Source: Stratiolaelaps scimitus
Taxonomy: Eukaryota > Arthropoda > Arachnida > Mesostigmata > Laelapidae
Assembly: GCA_019614645.1 (NCBI GenBank)
Contig: JABWDB010000013.1
Span: forward strand, 992,001 to 1,056,000
Direction: 5' to 3'
Length of the DNA: 64,000 nt
Positions 60,463-64,000 of this stretch are shown here, one piece after another. The stretch's first letter is position 1. Each line of letters starts with the position of its first letter. A model generated the notes under the pieces. It did no database searches, had not been told where the DNA came from, and saw only the letters and a list, made by a program, of their open reading frames with translations. Position numbers and translations under genes: made by a program.

Positions 60463-61046
60463 TGCGTGTGTTGCTGCCATACTCAGGGAATGATATGAGT
60501 AATATAATAATAGTATAATAATCACATTGATAAAAAAAAACAATAAACGCAACATATAATACAGAATAATACGGGCTTCAATAATAGATAAAGTATCGGT
60601 GAAGTGACGTAAGTGTTTCCGTGTACTTGAATCGCGGCCGCCTCAGTAGGCGCTTGAATTTGGCTCTGGCAGTCAACTCTGACATCGTATTTCAAAGACA
60701 AACATTCTAAATTAATAGCATCTTCCCTGGGTGATTTCAAACGGTAATTGATTCGTGTCGAAGTAGCTGCGTCAGCTGAGAACAGCAGATTTATCGGGCT
60801 TTTTTGCGCCGTGATGCGCATTGCTTCTCTACGACGAGATAGCTCCTAGGCACTCAGGTGAATAGTTAGATTTGAAGAGCCAGGCCACCACCACCGCCGC
60901 TACAACCACCACCACCACCACCACCGCTATGTCTGTCGTTAGCAGCACAGAGCGCATATGCGCGCGTTCCCACAGCGCAAAGCGAATGGAAGAATGAGCA
61001 GCAGAGTGGGAGAGCGACGACCCTTACGGTTTGCTTGCCCCTAAAA

Positions 61047-61274
61047 ATGTTGCCACATCTTTGCAGTATCCCACATCAACGTCCCTTCGCACAATCGCCT
61101 TTACCGGTCACCCCCGCGGGCCAAACAGGACCTATGCAACCGCCCCGACCAACATTCGAAGGCGAGCAACTTCAGCGATCTTCTAACCGGCCGACAGAGC
61201 CGGTGTCGCCGAAGCGACGAGTCCTTTCGAGAATCGCGGTAGTCCTTCCAGATAACAAGCCCTCTGTCGCTTAG
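61047..61274 (+). CDS. Pro-rich frame, 75 aa, possible first exon
   Basis: The ATG at 61047 opens MLPHLCSIPHQRPFAQSPLP and continues through a Pro/Arg-rich segment (PMQPPRPTFEGEQ, EPVSPKRRVLSR) to a TAG; a GTAGTC at the R-I-A codons could be a donor. It follows a (CCA)n tract and a GC-rich stretch from 60.88 kb, compatible with a promoter. No homologue recognised. Confidence 0.2.
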   Translation: MLPHLCSIPHQRPFAQSPLPVTPAGQTGPMQPPRPTFEGEQLQRSSNRPTEPVSPKRRVLSRIAVVLPDNKPSVA

Positions 61275-61750
61275 ATCGAATACGCTTCGTGTTTCCCTCG
61301 CGTTTTTGTTATTTCTTTTGTCACGTACATCACTTAACTAATGGCGTGCTAGCTGCTCGTCCGTCCCCCGGCAGCCTGGCCGTGGCTCGGCGGGAAAACA
61401 TGATGATGAGGTGGCGTCTTTGTGCTTGGTTGCTTCGTCACATAAACACGGTGTTAATTATCTCTCGCGTATGACTAATTATCACATTCTCGGCGACCTT
61501 GGACTCTGCGCTGTTGTTAGTGGAAGCATGGACGGATCGCAGAGGCGGATGAATATATGTTCGCGGCAAGGAACTGACGGCGACAAATAGTGGATCCGGG
61601 TGTTGTCTGGCCTCAGTAATGTTGTCGGATTGCCGTAGTTAATCCTGCAAGATCTTTCCAATGCGCTCAATACAAATGGTGACACGTTACTTGTCTCTCT
61701 CCCATAGCAAAATCGTTGGTAAGCATAGGTATGCCATTTTGCATCTACAG

Positions 61751-61824
61751 TGGAGCAACAAACTATACATGTTCCGATGCAAAAATGCCCATATATTCCT
61801 TTAGGAGAACCGTATAGTAACTTG
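61751..61824 (+). other. Candidate internal exon, 74 nt
   Basis: It is bounded by an acceptor CTACAG and a donor TTG|GTAAGA. Only one frame is open, reading EQQTIHVPMQKCPYIPLGEP and YSNL. Its end phase (0) does not fit the candidate exon at 62266, so they are not direct neighbours in one transcript. Confidence 0.2.
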
Positions 61825-62265
61825 GTAAGACATATTCGCAATTCTGCTGTTACAATAGTAAATCCGATAGCAGCAAAGCTTCAGTTTGCCAGGCTGAAGG
61901 CCGCCAATTCGCTGGTACGCATACGACACATGCGTTACAAAAGAAACTAACGAACATTAGATACAGTAAGTTAGCAACTCGAGTGACTTTGCACGAGGCA
62001 AAGTGCACCAATCCTAAGGGGAAGCCTGTCCCGCTGCCGAATTGCTCCGTAGTAGAGACACCGGAGATGAAGCAATGTGACCCGTTTATTCTGTTCTCAC
62101 CATAGAGTAACAAGTATCGTCCTTGCTACATATATTCTGGCCAAAGAAAAAACTGGGGACAAAGTACAGCGCGAAGTTAGGGCAGCGCTGTCACTGTTGA
62201 TCGTAATTCATATTCCCCCGAGCTAGGCATTATAGGAAATCCCTCCTTTTTTTTGTTTTCAATAG

Positions 62266-62427
62266 GAGAAGGTGCTATAATATCGACCCCTTCGCCCCGC
62301 TCCGGGTATTATCGCAGCAGGATGAGCTGTGACGGTTTGCTAGCGACTAGCAAAACACGAATAAAAGTTCTCCCGAGATCCCTCTTGCAAACCTACAGAT
62401 GCAATGTGCCTTCGTTCGACACTGTTG
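62266..62427 (+). other. Candidate internal exon, 162 nt
   Basis: A long pyrimidine tract and AATAG precede it, and GTAAAG follows. The open frame reads GEGAIISTPSPRSGYYRSR, then MSCDGLLATSKTRIKVLPRS and RCNVPSFDTV. This is the best-shaped unassigned exon in the window, but no domain is recognised. A second protein-like frame follows at 62467-62752 (MPFDENTIRTRRSER, then a TAG, then VYNSDASPLENIERQW), which may be a separate relic. Confidence 0.28.
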
Positions 62428-62759
62428 GTAAAGATGTCATATATTTTGTAGCATAAAGTCTGTCATGCCCTTTGACGAAAACACTATTCGCACTCGAAGA
62501 TCAGAGCGAGAGGATTTCAATGAGCATCTTTTATTTAGGGATCGATATTAGGAACACATGGTGTATAACTCTGACGCCTCGCCGCTGGAAAACATAGAGA
62601 GACAGTGGAAAATCGAAAGTGTGACAATACGCAGCTGGGATAAAAAAAACATAAATGTTATGATAACCGATGGTTGGTTAGAGTTTATTTGTAAAAAAAA
62701 GTTAAAAATACGTTATATAAAGACAGACACGACACTGTTACCCCTTTGCTAAATAGGGG

Positions 62760-64000
62760 GCTTGCCTCAATAATTTCAAAGTAGACCACGTTCCTTAGGG
62801 TTTGGATGCGAAATATTGCACAAAATTATTCTGTTCTTCTTCCCGCTCCCTCTGAGTGTCGAGTTATAAACTGTGCATGGCAGTTCCTGATTTCTACTGT
62901 GCGTAATAATCAGGATGGTATTGCAACTCCTGTATTGTACCAAGGATTGTAATGGACCCATTTTTCGGACAACGGCGCATAGCGTTCCTAAGATGAATCT
63001 TTTGTGGGTCTGGGCTGCATCAAATTATACACCCAAGGCTTTCGACGACACACACGGGACCGATAAACCATTGAGAATCACAAAATCTCTTTTTTTTTAC
63101 TATATTCAGTTATCTAGAGCTCTTATGTGCAACCCTCAAAAAATAAAAATAAAATAATAAGAAAAGAAAAATAAAATAAGAAATTGCAACGCGTCTTCGC
63201 CCTTTGGGAAGTAGAGTAGCGAAATACCGAATATATACATCGAAAAAATACGTATTTTCTTCCGCGTTCAAAATACAATCTGACCGTATCGTACAAGCTA
63301 CGGATCTCGATGACGAATACACAAATCTTAAAAATCCCAGCCCTCCCTCTCCCCAATCTCTTGAATATTAACTACGACAATGGCCCTAATGTGTGCTGAA
63401 ACACACATCAAGCTTTTTTTTTTGATCGCTAGATAAGTAGGTGGCCCTACAGAAGCAAGTATACGATCTTTCGATCACGAAGGCAGCAACGCCAGCACAT
63501 CAGAGCTCTAATATCACAGTCGAGGTACTCGCCATGTTATTATCTACAATACCCTAGAAATTGATCCTCATTATTCGATGAGCGGCAATATCACATCCAT
63601 GTTCAGCTACGTAGCCCCTCTCTCTCTCTCCCCCTGTATCGGTGTCTGCTTCCTCGCAATGAAAAACTGTAGGCATACTAAATTTGATGCTCCGATCTTT
63701 CGAGCTGCTTTGGCGCACTTCTTTTGACGCTTTGGTGAAATTCAATCCACTTTATAAACGTGATATATTACACATCGATATTTCAGCATAATCACACGTT
63801 AACGACACTAATTATATTACATTGTTGGATAGCATCTTGAACAAGTATTAGCTTAGCTATGTCTGCAGCTAGTTTCGATGCTGACTACGACCGAAATGAC
63901 CAAATATGATATATTATATATAAGCAAGAATAGAATTTGTGTTGTCAATAAACGTGAAGTATTGAATTTTCAAGCTGTGAGGACAGAAAGAGTCGATTTT
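62760..64000. other. No gene recognised
   Basis: AT-rich end of the window with A and T runs; only short frames. Confidence 0.5.

Noticed and set aside
1..64000. CRISPR arrays, bacterial operons, riboswitches, phage or rRNA genes
   Set aside because: No spaced direct repeats, ribosome-binding sites with polycistronic frames, or rRNA signatures were seen. The introns and SINEs show a eukaryotic genome.

Overview
The window is eukaryotic nuclear DNA: one gene has GT-AG introns, and there are two eukaryotic tRNA genes, tRNA-derived SINEs, an R1-like non-LTR retrotransposon and a Tc1/Tc3-type DNA transposon. Base composition is moderately AT-rich with very many (TA)n tracts. The mix of element families fits an arthropod, perhaps a chelicerate such as a mite or tick. 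That assignment is inference and rests on no species-specific marker.

The only confidently identified protein-coding gene is a PRPP synthetase-associated protein (PRPSAP) on the minus strand. It has eight coding exons between 46663 and 38467 that join into one open frame of 357 residues. A probable non-coding first exon lies in the GC-rich patch at 47.5-47.8 kb, and an AATAAA signal sits about 150 bases past the stop. A tiny candidate exon (47872-47935, plus strand) may belong to a divergent gene sharing that promoter region. Two tRNA-Thr(TGT) genes face each other from 18911-18983 (+) and 24177-24249 (-).

Mobile DNA makes up most of the rest. A nearly complete but dead R1-like LINE occupies 31232-36460 (-), bounded by an 8-bp target-site duplication and a poly(A) end. 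Older LINE fossils lie at 12.7-13.7 kb (-), 51.4-51.9 kb (-, a different reverse transcriptase type) and 54.3-54.7 kb (+). A degenerate Tc3-like transposon with unusually long inverted repeats (about 230 bp) fills 15755-17204. Two dispersed SINE families are present: SINE-1, with a tRNA-like head carrying GGTTCGA, has five copies. SINE-2, with a tRNA-like head and a tail ending AATAAACC(TTTACC)n, has eight full or partial copies. One more shared repeat links 11.8 kb and 26.2 kb.

Layout: 0-9 kb is mostly non-coding with a few unrecognised small frames, including a candidate secreted peptide at 8313. 9-18 kb holds repeats, a LINE fossil and the Tc3-like element. 18-25 kb holds the tRNA pair and a CpG-rich patch (20.3-21.0 kb). 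25-31 kb is sparse. 31-36.5 kb is the LINE. 38-48 kb is PRPSAP. 48-64 kb holds LINE and SINE remnants and several unassigned candidate exons, clustered at 59-62.5 kb. I found no CRISPR array, bacterial operon or recognisable novel multi-gene system.
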